Shown here in pieces: positions 7,548 to 16,290 of a stretch of DNA of 57,347 nucleotides (position 1 is its first letter; every line of letters starts with the position of its first letter). The notes under the pieces are model-generated. The model worked only from the letters and a program-made list of their open reading frames with translations, had not been told where the DNA came from and did not search any database. A program made the position numbers and the translations under genes. The stretch spans positions 1 through 57,347 of the forward strand of contig NZ_JAZDRH010000020.1 in NCBI RefSeq assembly GCF_047470865.1. The letters run 5' to 3'. This DNA comes from JAZDRH01 sp047470865. GTDB lineage: Bacteria; Pseudomonadota; Gammaproteobacteria; Pseudomonadales; Pseudomonadaceae.

Positions 7548-8147
7548 ATGACACTGTATGGATTAAAGCCCGCTTTTCAAAACCTGCTACGCCCACTCAT
7601 GTTAAGGCTAAATGCTAAAGGTGTTACTGCTAATCAAGTAACCCTATTGGCCATGCTGTTATCTGTTGCGTTAGGCATTGCATTAAGTTTCGCTAGCCAT
7701 GTTCTTTGGCTATTGCTACTTCCTTTTTTTCTCTTCTTACGCATGGCGCTGAATGCGATTGATGGCATGTTAGCGCGTGAATGTAATCAGCAATCTCAGC
7801 TAGGTGCGATACTTAATGAGGTGGGCGATGTGGTTTCAGACGCAGCGCTCTATCTTCCTTTTGCATTATTTTTGCCTATGCCATGGCTAACCGTTAGTGT
7901 GGTGTTTCTTGCGGTCTTAAGCGAATTTTGCGGTGTACTGACTCAGGTGTTAATTGGGCAGCGTAGCTATGCGGGGCCTATGGGTAAAAGTGATAGAGCT
8001 TTTGTCTTTGGAGCTGGGGCTTTGGTTTTAGCTATCTTTCCTGAATGGTCTGTCTGGGGAAGTCATGTGATGATGGTTTTAGCCTTGTTACTGATTTGGA
8101 CATGCATTAATCGTTGTCGCGCCGCATTAGTTAGCGAGGTTAAATAA
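7548..8147 (+). CDS. ynbA: CDP-alcohol phosphatidyltransferase, YnbA-like
   Basis: 199 residues with several membrane segments. The signature region reads IDGMLARE, then LGAILNE and GDVVSD, i.e. the CDP-alcohol phosphotransferase motif DxxDGxxAR(x7-8)GxxxDxxxD but with Asn at the first and third Asp positions. As I recall it, E. coli YnbA shows the same pattern. Such enzymes move a phosphatidyl group from CDP-diacylglycerol to an alcohol in the inner membrane. It is the first gene of five tightly packed genes (ribosome site GGAG at 7538-7541); it overlaps ynbB by one base. The acceptor alcohol is unknown. Confidence 0.85.
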   Translation: MTLYGLKPAFQNLLRPLMLRLNAKGVTANQVTLLAMLLSVALGIALSFASHVLWLLLLPFFLFLRMALNAIDGMLARECNQQSQLGAILNEVGDVVSDAALYLPFALFLPMPWLTVSVVFLAVLSEFCGVLTQVLIGQRSYAGPMGKSDRAFVFGAGALVLAIFPEWSVWGSHVMMVLALLLIWTCINRCRAALVSEVK

Positions 8148-9151
8148 TGGCTAACCTTGTCTATTTAAGCCTGGCATCCATCTACGGTGTATTGGTTTTT
8201 GCCAGTTTAGTGATTATTGCATTAAAAGTGACAAAGCCTAAAAAAGACTGGTCTGAGCTGGTAAGTCGTATTAAAAGTTGGTGGTTAATTATCACTGTTT
8301 TTGTGGTTGCCATGTTAAGTCCTGATTGGCTTAGGCTTACCATATTCGCCTTTGTTAGTTTCCTGGCGTTAAAAGAGTTTTTAACGCTGATATCAACACG
8401 TGTATCTGACGCTAAAGCCTTGATGTGGCTGTATGTCACTATTCCTATAAACTATTATTTGATTGGAATTGATTGGTACAATCTATATATCATCTTTATT
8501 CCAGTGTATGCCTTCTTGTTTATTCCGATGCGTATGGTGATTTCAGGTAATACGCAAGGTTTTTTACATGCTGCTGCTAGTACTCAGTGGGGGCTAATGA
8601 CAACCGTATTTGCCATTAGCCATGTTGTTGCTTTGATGTTATTGCCAGAAACAGTAGCAGCGCCTAGTAGTTTAATTATTAATTTCAGCCAGATTCCTAA
8701 TCCGATGTTATTGCAAGATGCCTCAGTTGGTACCTCGCTCAAATATCAAGGTGCGTTATTAGTTATTTATCTTGTAATACTCACTGAGCTTAATGACGTT
8801 GCACAGTATTTATGGGGTAAATCCTTTGGTAAACATAAAATTGTACCTAAGGTAAGCCCGAATAAAACGGTCGAAGGTTTTTTAGGCGGCATGCTAACGA
8901 CGGCTGTCATAGCTAGTCTTTTAGGACCTTGGTTTACTTTAATGAATTGGTGGCAAGCCTTTATCGCAGGACTTTTTATTGGCGTAGCAGGTTTTTGTGG
9001 TGATGTGGTGATGTCAGCTGTTAAGCGTGATTTAGGTGTTAAGGACGCAGGTAAGTTACTGGCAGGACACGGCGGTATTTTAGATCGTTTAGATTCTCTG
9101 ATTTATACCGCGCCCCTGTTTTTTCATTTATCAAAATACTTTTTCTATTAA
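8147..9151 (+). CDS. ynbB: Phosphatidate cytidylyltransferase-like protein, YnbB-like
   Basis: 334 residues, about eight membrane segments. The C-terminal third carries the CdsA signature: SAVKRDLGVKDAGKLL, then GHGGILDRLDS (about residues 290-320), with the Lys-Arg-Asp, Lys-Asp and Asp-Arg-x-Asp elements intact. CdsA enzymes make CDP-diacylglycerol from phosphatidate and CTP. This supplies the donor substrate for the preceding CDP-alcohol transferase, whose stop overlaps this start (TAATG). A housekeeping cdsA is expected elsewhere, so this is probably a dedicated second copy. Confidence 0.85.
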   Translation: MANLVYLSLASIYGVLVFASLVIIALKVTKPKKDWSELVSRIKSWWLIITVFVVAMLSPDWLRLTIFAFVSFLALKEFLTLISTRVSDAKALMWLYVTIPINYYLIGIDWYNLYIIFIPVYAFLFIPMRMVISGNTQGFLHAAASTQWGLMTTVFAISHVVALMLLPETVAAPSSLIINFSQIPNPMLLQDASVGTSLKYQGALLVIYLVILTELNDVAQYLWGKSFGKHKIVPKVSPNKTVEGFLGGMLTTAVIASLLGPWFTLMNWWQAFIAGLFIGVAGFCGDVVMSAVKRDLGVKDAGKLLAGHGGILDRLDSLIYTAPLFFHLSKYFFY

Positions 9152-9155
9152 TACT

Positions 9156-9815
9156 ATGAATCGCTTTTTACGTGCGGCATTTATGGTGTTACTTGTTTAT
9201 CCCGTTATCTTTATTTGGTTAGGCATCACTTTGCGCCACAAGGAGCGGCTGCCAATCAAAGGCCCCGCTATTATTATTGCCAACCATAATAGTCATTTAG
9301 ACACCTTAACACTTTTAACCCTGTTACCATTTCGGACCATGTTGCAAACCTTGCCAGCGGCTGCTGTGGATTATTTCCACCGCAATAAATGGATGGCTTG
9401 GTTCTCAGATCGTGTAATTGGCATTATTCCTGTAAATCGCCGTCAAGAAGGGCAAGGTAACCCACTACAGGGCTGCATTGATGCTCTGCAAGATAACAAG
9501 ATTATTATTCTGTTTCCAGAAGGTTCGCGTGGCGAGCCGGACAAGCTATCACGTTTTAAATCAGGGCTTTGGCATTTAGCTAAAGAGTTTCCAGAAGTAC
9601 CCGTGATCCCGATTTATTTACATGGTTTAGGGCGCGCAATGGGTAAGGGGCAGCATCTATTAGTCCCGTTTTTTATTCATGTTTATGTTGGGCGTCCTTG
9701 CTTTTTTAATGACAATAAAGAGGTTTTTATTACACAGCTACAGGATCGTTTTCAGTGTATGAAATCTCGTTATGTAACAGGGAGTGAACACAATGAGCCA
9801 CCGCCAAGCAATTGA
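9156..9815 (+). CDS. PlsC-type lysophospholipid acyltransferase
   Basis: 219 residues. One N-terminal membrane segment (about 6-24), then the acyltransferase motif I NHNSHLD (His44 and Asp49, HX4D) and motif III FPEGSRGE (residues 120-127). Enzymes with this fold transfer acyl chains to lysophosphatidate or other lysophospholipids at the inner membrane. It sits 4 bp after ynbB and overlaps ynbC by 23 bp, so it belongs to the same lipid operon. E. coli ynbABCD, as I remember it, has no gene at this place. Confidence 0.85.
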   Translation: MNRFLRAAFMVLLVYPVIFIWLGITLRHKERLPIKGPAIIIANHNSHLDTLTLLTLLPFRTMLQTLPAAAVDYFHRNKWMAWFSDRVIGIIPVNRRQEGQGNPLQGCIDALQDNKIIILFPEGSRGEPDKLSRFKSGLWHLAKEFPEVPVIPIYLHGLGRAMGKGQHLLVPFFIHVYVGRPCFFNDNKEVFITQLQDRFQCMKSRYVTGSEHNEPPPSN

Positions 9816-11544
9816 ACAGCGTTTTACAACAAGTGATCAGCAGGAAATTTTTTATCGTTGTTGGGAGGCACAAGAAAAAGCGGAACAAAAACAGGTTATT
9901 GTTTTGTTTCACCGTGGGCATGAGCATTCTGCTCGCATGCAGCATATTGTTGATGAACTTGAGTTAGCTCAGGTGCGCTTTTATGCGTGGGATGCACGAG
10001 GGCATGGTAATACATCTGGCGAGCGGGGTTATAGCCCTAGCTTAGCTCGTTCAGTTTTAGATGTGGATGAGTTTATTAAGCATGTTGCCCAAGATGCTGG
10101 CGTTGAGGTTAGTGATATTGTGGTTATTGCGCAAAGCGTTGGCGCTGTATTGGTCGCAACATGGGCGCATGATTATGCGCCAAAAATTCGTGGCATGATT
10201 TTGGCATCACCGGCTTTTAAAGTGAAGCTTTATGCACCTTTTGCGCGTTCGGGTTTGGCTTTATGGCAAAAGCTCAAGGGGCCGTTTTTTGTTCAGTCTT
10301 ATGTGAAAGGTAAGCATCTCACCCATGACTATGAACGTGCACGCAGCTATGACAATGATCCTCTAGTTAGTCGGCAGATTTCCTCTAATATTCTGTTGGA
10401 TTTATACAGCACATCCGAGCGGGTAGTGGCCGATGCGCACGCGATTACTATTCCAACTCAATTGCTTATTTCGGGCAATGATTATGTGGTAGCGCGCAAA
10501 CCGCAGAAAGTATTTTACGAAGGCATTAACTGCCCTATTAAAGAGCAGCATGTATTAGATGGTTTTTTTCATGACACACTAGGTGAAATTGATCGTCATA
10601 TTGCGTTGGAAAAAATGCGTTGTTTTATTGGGAAACTCTACGCTGCGCCACGTTATCAACATGATTATCAATATGAAGATGTGTGGAGTAAAACAGCAGA
10701 TCAATACCGTTGGCTGCAAGCTAAATTACCAACTTTCTGTCCTAAAAAACTATTTTTCTCGTTGCAAAGCTGGATGCTGGCACGATTTGGGCATATTTCA
10801 GAGGGTTTGAAATTAGGGCAAAAGGTAGGTTTTGATTCTGGCGAATCTCTTGATTATGTCTATCGCAATAAGCCAACAGGAAGTAATGCTTTAGGGCGTT
10901 TGGTGGATAAAAACTACCTTAATGCTATTGGTTGGCGTGGTATTCGTCAGCGCAAAGTGCATTTAGAGCACAGTATTAAGCAAGCACTGGCAACTATTCG
11001 TGAAAAACAGCTACCTGTCACCTTGATGGATGTGGCCGCAGGACATGGACGTTATGTATTGGACGTTATTTCTCAAGAGCCAGGTATTGAAAACGTCTTA
11101 TTACGTGATTTTAGCCAAGATAATGCAACAGCAGGGCAGAACTATATTGAACAGCGCAATTTGCAAGCAGTTGCTCGTTTTGTGCAAGGTGATGCCTTTG
11201 ATGAGCAAAGCCTAGCTGAGGTAGCTGTTAAGCCTTCAGTGGCTATTGTTTCAGGCTTATATGAGTTATTTCCTGAAAATCATTTATTGCAGCGTTCATT
11301 ATCAGGTATTGCACAAGCTGTTCCTAAAGGCGGTATTTTGATTTACACGGGACAGCCTTGGCACCCTCAGCAAGAACTGATCGCGCGTGTTTTGAACAGC
11401 CATCGAGGTGGTGAACCTTGGGTGATGCGTATTCGTACACAAGGTGAAATGGATTGGCTGGTAGAGCAAGCAGGTTTTACTAAAGTGCAAGAGCTGGTTG
11501 ATGAGTGGGGGATTTTCACCGTTAGCATGGCTGTTAAAAACTAA
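9793..11544 (+). CDS. ynbC: Alpha/beta hydrolase fused to a methyltransferase, YnbC-like
   Basis: About 583 residues, matching E. coli YnbC (~585). Residues ~15-280 are a monoacylglycerol-lipase-type alpha/beta hydrolase: an oxyanion segment FHRGHEHS near 39-46, a nucleophile elbow AQSVG with Ser115, and a late His in a DGFFHD segment near 258-263. Residues ~400-583 look like a SAM-dependent methyltransferase with motif I MDVAAGHG at 412-419. A fusion of lipase-like and methyltransferase domains inside a lipid operon suggests modification of a lipid; the substrate is unknown. The ATG at 9793 follows GGGAG at 9780-9784; the in-frame GTG at 9784 overlaps that site. Confidence 0.85.
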   Translation: MSHRQAIEQRFTTSDQQEIFYRCWEAQEKAEQKQVIVLFHRGHEHSARMQHIVDELELAQVRFYAWDARGHGNTSGERGYSPSLARSVLDVDEFIKHVAQDAGVEVSDIVVIAQSVGAVLVATWAHDYAPKIRGMILASPAFKVKLYAPFARSGLALWQKLKGPFFVQSYVKGKHLTHDYERARSYDNDPLVSRQISSNILLDLYSTSERVVADAHAITIPTQLLISGNDYVVARKPQKVFYEGINCPIKEQHVLDGFFHDTLGEIDRHIALEKMRCFIGKLYAAPRYQHDYQYEDVWSKTADQYRWLQAKLPTFCPKKLFFSLQSWMLARFGHISEGLKLGQKVGFDSGESLDYVYRNKPTGSNALGRLVDKNYLNAIGWRGIRQRKVHLEHSIKQALATIREKQLPVTLMDVAAGHGRYVLDVISQEPGIENVLLRDFSQDNATAGQNYIEQRNLQAVARFVQGDAFDEQSLAEVAVKPSVAIVSGLYELFPENHLLQRSLSGIAQAVPKGGILIYTGQPWHPQQELIARVLNSHRGGEPWVMRIRTQGEMDWLVEQAGFTKVQELVDEWGIFTVSMAVKN

Positions 11545-11547
11545 AGT

Positions 11548-12840
11548 ATGCTGAAGTTTCATTGGAGAGGTGCTGTATTTTGGCGTGGCATCGCATGGCT
11601 TGCGGTGCTAGCGCCTTATTTTTATTTCACCTACGGGGTTTTGAATCGCTATACTGCGAGCTTAACTGATGTGCCTAGTTTTGCTTATGCTTGGGAGTCT
11701 CAGATCCCCTTTCTGGCTTGGAGTATTATTCCCTATTGGAGCATTAATTTTCTCTATGGAATTTCGTTGTTTATTTGTACAACAAGCCAAGAGCAATGGC
11801 GACATGGTCTGCGCTTATTGCTTTCATCCGCTTTAGCCTGCGTTGGTTTTTTTCTATTTCCATTAAAATTTAGTTTTCCTCGCCCTGAAACGGAAGGCTT
11901 CTTTGGTTGGTGGTTTACTCAACTAGAGTTGTTTGATATGCCATTCAATCAGGCCCCTTCGTTGCACATTATTTTGGCGTGGGTACTCTTTGTTCGCTAT
12001 GCAGCACATGTGGGATGTTTAGGACGAGTTTTATGGGGTGCATGGTTTGCCCTAATAGGTCTTTCTGTTTTAACAACTTGGCAACATCATTTTATTGATA
12101 TACCAACAGGCTTATTTGTTGGTTTGTTGGTCACTTATTTGGTTCCAATGCAAGGGCGTTGGTGTTGGCAAAAAGCTAGTAAAACATCAGTTTTGATTGG
12201 TTTAAGCTACCTGACTCTTGGGCTGTTGTTGCTGTTTTTGATCTGGCTACCCTATGCTAAATGGCTTATTTGGCCGGCTACTTCTTGCATCATTATTGCT
12301 TTTGGATATTTTGGTGCAGGCGCTAGTGTTTTTCAAAAAACACACAATGGGCAACAGAGTTTGTCGGCACAAATTCTTTTACTGCCATACCATATAGTGG
12401 CACGTTTAACTCGCAGTTATTACAGCCAAAAACAAGACGCCATTAATAAGGTAAGCAGTGGATTATATTTGGGTAGTTATCCACAGCAAGGGCAGTTTGT
12501 TGGGGTGCTTGATTTATGTGCTGAGTATGCAGCAAGCGATAAAGTCACGACAACATACTATCGAACCGTGCCTATGTTAGATCTGCTGGCGCCTAGTGTA
12601 GAGCAACTTGATCAGGCGGTGAATGCCTTGGCTGAGTTGCATCATCAGGGTGACACCTTAGTGCATTGTGCTTTGGGTCTGTCACGTAGCGCTGTGGTGG
12701 TGGCTGCCTATTTATGGCAACAAGATAAAACGCAAAGCATGGATGCGCTGATTCAGCAATTAAAAAGCAAACGGGCCAATGTGCTGTTAGCTGAGGCACA
12801 TCTAACATTGCTGGCTGATTATCAAGCCTTTGCTAAGTAG
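11548..12840 (+). CDS. ynbD: PAP2-like membrane phosphatase fused to a dual-specificity phosphatase domain, YnbD-like
   Basis: 430 residues, the same length as E. coli YnbD. The first ~270 residues hold several membrane segments with PAP2-type motifs PSLH (137-140) and HHFIDIPTG (from 180), giving His140, His181 and Asp184. The C-terminal domain carries the cysteine phosphatase signature HCALGLSRS at 373-381 with Cys374 and Arg380. It is the last gene of the ynb-like operon; a DSP domain could dephosphorylate a phosphatidyl-polyol phosphate, as PTPMT1 does with phosphatidylglycerophosphate (inference). Its last 19 bases overlap the convergent flavoprotein gene. Confidence 0.85.
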   Translation: MLKFHWRGAVFWRGIAWLAVLAPYFYFTYGVLNRYTASLTDVPSFAYAWESQIPFLAWSIIPYWSINFLYGISLFICTTSQEQWRHGLRLLLSSALACVGFFLFPLKFSFPRPETEGFFGWWFTQLELFDMPFNQAPSLHIILAWVLFVRYAAHVGCLGRVLWGAWFALIGLSVLTTWQHHFIDIPTGLFVGLLVTYLVPMQGRWCWQKASKTSVLIGLSYLTLGLLLLFLIWLPYAKWLIWPATSCIIIAFGYFGAGASVFQKTHNGQQSLSAQILLLPYHIVARLTRSYYSQKQDAINKVSSGLYLGSYPQQGQFVGVLDLCAEYAASDKVTTTYYRTVPMLDLLAPSVEQLDQAVNALAELHHQGDTLVHCALGLSRSAVVVAAYLWQQDKTQSMDALIQQLKSKRANVLLAEAHLTLLADYQAFAK

Positions 12841-14054
12841 TTCAGCATACCTTGGGCGCAGGCTGCGGCGGTGGCAAAGCAGCCTGTGAGTAAATAACCG
12901 CCTGTAGGTGCATCCCAGTTGAGCATTTCACCGGCGCAAAAAACGCTAGGTATTTTTTTTAGCATCAGCTGTTCAGTTAGCTCACTAAAGCAAATGCCGC
13001 CATCTGTACTGATAGCTTCGTCAATTGGACGTGTGGCGATAAGCGCTAAAGGCGTAGACTTGATTGCTTTAGCTAGCTCAATGGGAGTTAAAGACTGGCA
13101 GTTCGGTACAAGCTCCCGAAGCAAGCCTGCACGTACGCCGTCTAATTTCAATTGATTGTGGATAAATTTGCTAAAAGACTGGCTGGCGCGTGGTCGCTGC
13201 AGCTTTTGAATAACCTGCTCCAAGGTGCGTTGAGGTTGCAAATCTATATAGATTGTAGCTTTGCCTGTGCTATTCAGTTGCTGGCGAATCGAATAAGACA
13301 GGGCATAAACTAGGCTGCCTTCAACACCATCCTTGGTCACAACAAATTCACCTTTGCGAAACGTTTGGTTAGTTAGGCTAATTGCGCATGATTTAACGGG
13401 GGCACCAGCATATTTACTTATAAAGTGAGGGCTCCACTGTTCAACCAAAAAACCACAGTTACTCGGTTGAAGGGGGGCAATGTGAATATTATGTTGGCTT
13501 AATAACTTTACCCAGCCGCCATCTGAGCCTAAACGTGGCCAGCTAGCACCGCCAAGAGCAAGCAAAGTGGTTTTGGCGTTAACTAGTATAGGCTGTGCAT
13601 TTTTTTCAATCAGTAGTTGCCCTTGTTCATTCCAACCTTGAAAGCGGCTACGAGTATGTATTTCAACGCCTTGCTCACGTAAACGACGCAGCCAAGCGCG
13701 AAGTAAAGGCGCTGCTTTCATGTCTGTAGGAAAAATACGTCCTGAGCTGCCAGTAAAGGTTTCTAAGCCTAAACTACGTACCCAACTTTGAATTTTTTGG
13801 TTATCAAACAAGGGTAAGAAAGCATCCAGTACACCGGCTGGTTGGTAGCGTTGCGCAAAAACGGGCATTTCCTCACTGTGGGTGATGTTCATGCCACCTA
13901 TGCCAGCGAGTAGAAACTTGCGCCCCACTGATGGCATAGCATCAAACAGATGCACCTTAATGCCTTGCTTAGAAAGTAGTTCAGCTGCCAGCAAACCTGC
14001 AGGTCCGCCACCAATAATGCAGGCTGGGGTAGATAAGATGTTGGGTGCAGACAT
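12822..14054 (-). CDS. HI0933/YhiN-family flavoprotein (NAD(P)/FAD-dependent oxidoreductase)
   Basis: About 410 residues. An N-terminal FAD-binding Rossmann fold (IIGGGPAGLLAAE, residues 13-23) is followed by MNITHSE and a second nucleotide region ending in a conserved CAGEMLNWDAPTGGYLL segment, both typical of the HI0933-like/TIGR03862 flavoproteins. The physiological substrate of this family is not known. An open frame extends to 14255, but the added 67 residues overlap the divergent thioesterase start and look random; MSAPNILSTP at 14054 puts the FAD motif at the normal distance. Its 3' end overlaps the ynbD end. Confidence 0.85.
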   Translation of the reverse strand: MSAPNILSTPACIIGGGPAGLLAAELLSKQGIKVHLFDAMPSVGRKFLLAGIGGMNITHSEEMPVFAQRYQPAGVLDAFLPLFDNQKIQSWVRSLGLETFTGSSGRIFPTDMKAAPLLRAWLRRLREQGVEIHTRSRFQGWNEQGQLLIEKNAQPILVNAKTTLLALGGASWPRLGSDGGWVKLLSQHNIHIAPLQPSNCGFLVEQWSPHFISKYAGAPVKSCAISLTNQTFRKGEFVVTKDGVEGSLVYALSYSIRQQLNSTGKATIYIDLQPQRTLEQVIQKLQRPRASQSFSKFIHNQLKLDGVRAGLLRELVPNCQSLTPIELAKAIKSTPLALIATRPIDEAISTDGGICFSELTEQLMLKKIPSVFCAGEMLNWDAPTGGYLLTGCFATAAACAQGMLNYLAKA

Positions 14055-14179
14055 GCTGATACTCTCAGGATAAATCAATATTTTAACAGGCTGCCGACAA
14101 ATGCTGAGAAAAACTTTACTATAGGGTGCTGTGTAAAATATTGCCGTGCAAACACTAAGAAAAGAACTGAGGAGTGCCC

Positions 14180-15067
14180 ATGAGCGCTGTGTTAGAAAGC
14201 CTAGTATCCTTACTGCAAATGGAAACCATAGAAGAAAATCTGTTTCGTGGTGCAAGCCAAGATTTAGGTTTTAGGCAGTTATTTGGTGGACAGGTATTAG
14301 GACAGGCGTTATCGGCGGCAAGCCAGACAGTGGATAAATCGCGCCAAGCGCATTCATTACATGGTTACTTTTTGCGCCGTGGTGATGCAACAAAGCCTGT
14401 TGTTTATAGCGTCGAGCGAGTTCGCGATGGCGGCTCATTCAGCACACGCAGGGTGACGGCTATTCAATACGGACAGCCGATTTTTACCTGTAGTGCGTCC
14501 TTTCATGTGCCAGAAGAAGGCTTTACGCATCAGCCACAAATGCCTGACGTGCCTATGCCTGAGGACTTAGAGCCTGAAGTTAAAGTAGCAGAGCTATTGG
14601 CTGATCGTTTACCGCAAGATAAACGGGAAAAAATGCTGCGTAGCAAGCCAATTGAAACACGCGCCGTGCATGTTTTAGATCCACTAAACCCTGAGAAAGC
14701 TGAACCCATTAAGCAGGTTTGGTTTAAAGCCGATGGCAAGCTACCTGATGATCCTGCTCTGCATAAGTACTTGCTAGCCTATTCTTCAGATTTTGGCTTG
14801 TTGACAACCTCTTTAATTCCCCATGGTGTTTCTATTTGGCAGCCATTTATGCAAGTGGCTAGTATTGATCATGCAATCTGGTTCCATCAGGATGTGCGCC
14901 TTGATGATTGGTTGCTTTACTCAATGGACAGTCCTTGGAGTGGCAATGCGCGTGGATTTTCACGTGGGCATATCTTCACCCGTGATGGGCGTTTAGTCGC
15001 TTCTGTAGCGCAAGAAGGATTAACGCGCGTGCGTGAAGACTGGAAAGATCGCCCGAGTATGGGTTGA
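14180..15067 (+). CDS. tesB: Acyl-CoA thioesterase II
   Basis: About 295 residues, close to E. coli TesB (286). It has the double hot-dog layout: FGGQVLGQAL near 32-41, HSLHGYFLRRGD near 54-65, and in the second half YSSDFGLL and VAQEGLTR, which hold the Asp and Gln of the TesB active site. It hydrolyses acyl-CoA to free acid and CoA in the cytosol. ATG 14180 follows GAGGAG at 14169-14174; a GTG at 14174 overlaps that site. The HAD gene follows after 3 bp, suggesting a two-gene unit. Confidence 0.92.
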   Translation: MSAVLESLVSLLQMETIEENLFRGASQDLGFRQLFGGQVLGQALSAASQTVDKSRQAHSLHGYFLRRGDATKPVVYSVERVRDGGSFSTRRVTAIQYGQPIFTCSASFHVPEEGFTHQPQMPDVPMPEDLEPEVKVAELLADRLPQDKREKMLRSKPIETRAVHVLDPLNPEKAEPIKQVWFKADGKLPDDPALHKYLLAYSSDFGLLTTSLIPHGVSIWQPFMQVASIDHAIWFHQDVRLDDWLLYSMDSPWSGNARGFSRGHIFTRDGRLVASVAQEGLTRVREDWKDRPSMG

Positions 15068-15070
15068 TCT

Positions 15071-15679
15071 ATGCTCAAACCATTATGCGCGGTAAAGCAT
15101 TGGGTATTTGATTTGGATGGCACTTTAACCTGTGACGTCCATGATTTTGCTTATGTTCGCCAAGAATTAAATATTCCAGCTACAGCTGATATTATTCATT
15201 ATTTAGCCAGCTTACCAGCCGCAGAGGCTCAAGCCAAACAGGCTTGGTTGCTGGCCTATGAGCGTGCCCAAGCAGCGCTTACGCAACCTGCTATAGGGGC
15301 CGTTGAGCTGGTGCAATGGTTGGCTCAACGAGGTTACAAACTGGCTATTTTGACGCGAAATACCCGTGAGCTTGCCATAGACACCTTAACTAGCCTTGGT
15401 TTGCTGGCGTATTTTTCGCCATCCAATATTCTTGGGCGTGAGCAGGGGCCGGCTAAGCCTAATCCGGCGGGGTTGCTCGCACTTGCGCGGCAATGGTGTG
15501 TTACACCGCAGCAGATGGCTATGGTGGGCGACTTTCACTTTGATTTAAATTGCGCAAAAGCAGCTGGCGCTATAGCGATACAAGTTAATAACTCCACTAA
15601 TCAATGGCCAGAAATAACGGATTTGTATTTATCCGACTGTGCTGCTTTGCTTGCAATACTTAAAGATAAGCATAAATAA
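15071..15679 (+). CDS. HAD-superfamily phosphatase, subfamily IA-like
   Basis: 202 residues with all four HAD motifs: DLDGT at 14-18 (nucleophile Asp14), LTRNT near 94-98 in the Thr position, a Lys in PAKPNPAG near 131 and GDFHFD near 154-159. The small helical cap between motif I and II points to subfamily IA (phosphoglycolate phosphatase/YjjG-type). The true substrate cannot be read from sequence. It begins 3 bp after tesB and ends 40 bp before rnpB. Confidence 0.8.
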   Translation: MLKPLCAVKHWVFDLDGTLTCDVHDFAYVRQELNIPATADIIHYLASLPAAEAQAKQAWLLAYERAQAALTQPAIGAVELVQWLAQRGYKLAILTRNTRELAIDTLTSLGLLAYFSPSNILGREQGPAKPNPAGLLALARQWCVTPQQMAMVGDFHFDLNCAKAAGAIAIQVNNSTNQWPEITDLYLSDCAALLAILKDKHK

Positions 15680-15719
15680 AGGTTGCGTGGTGAATAATTC
15701 AGCCTTACTCTGTGCGCCG

Positions 15720-16066
15720 AGAGTTGGTTGGACAGTCGCTGCTTTGCATCTGCAAAGGGGAGGAAAGTCCGGGCTCCACAGGGCAAAGTGCCAGGTAACG
15801 CCTGGGAGGCGCAAGCTTACGGAAAGTGCCACAGAAAATAACCGCCTAAACGCATAGCGTCGGTAAGGGTGAAAAGGTGCGGTAAGAGCGCACCGCATGA
15901 CTGGTAACAGTTCATGGCTAGGCAAACCCCACTGGGAGCAAGACCAAATAGGAATCCATTGGTGCGGCCCGCACTGGATTCGGGTAGGTTGCTTGAGCTA
16001 ATTGGTGACGATTAGCCTAGAGGAATGGCTGTCCTCGACAGAACCCGGCTTATAGACCAACTCTTA
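15720..16066 (+). ncRNA. rnpB: RNase P RNA (M1 RNA, class A)
   Basis: The catalytic RNA of RNase P, which matures tRNA 5' ends. The ends pair (AGAGTTGGT at 15720-15728 with ACCAACTCT at 16056-16064). Conserved blocks are plain: GAGGAAAGTCCGGGCTCCAC near 15760, ACAGAAA near 15832, GGTAAGGGTGAAA near 15862 and the terminal GACAGAACCCGGCTTATAG near 16037. Length is ~345 nt. A possible promoter is TTGCGT at 15683-15688 with TACTCT at 15706-15711. A weak T-rich tail (16068-16072) follows. Position just upstream of mraZ is as in Pseudomonas. Confidence 0.97.
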
Positions 16067-16254
16067 CTTTTTATCTCCTGTGAATATTCTCACAAAATGT
16101 AAAATTTCTCCTATCTTAAGAAGTTACTTTAAGTTGTGTGCATATCTGTTTAATCCTCTGAAAGTTTTTATCGTTATAAAATTCCTATTCTCTACTTTTT
16201 CTCTAAATATTGCGCTAAGTCCGCATCTTATAAGGCTTTTTCTGTGTTTTTCAC

Positions 16255-16283
16255 TTGACGCTGAGCAGGCTGATTTCTATAGT
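16255..16283 (+). promoter_or_regulatory. Sigma-70 promoter of the mraZ/dcw operon
   Basis: TTGACG at 16255-16260, a 17-bp spacer and TATAGT at 16278-16283 give a near-consensus promoter. Transcription would start near 16290, right at the MraZ repeats and ~60 bases before the mraZ start. This corresponds in position to the mra promoter known in E. coli. Confidence 0.8.
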
Positions 16284-16290
16284 GTGCATA

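Noticed and set aside
14055..14255. N-terminal extension of the HI0933-type flavoprotein
   Set aside because: It overlaps the divergent tesB start region and pushes the FAD motif 67 residues inward, unlike the family.
15629..15925. ORFs across the start of rnpB on both strands
   Set aside because: They lie within the structured RNase P RNA and have no protein-like features.
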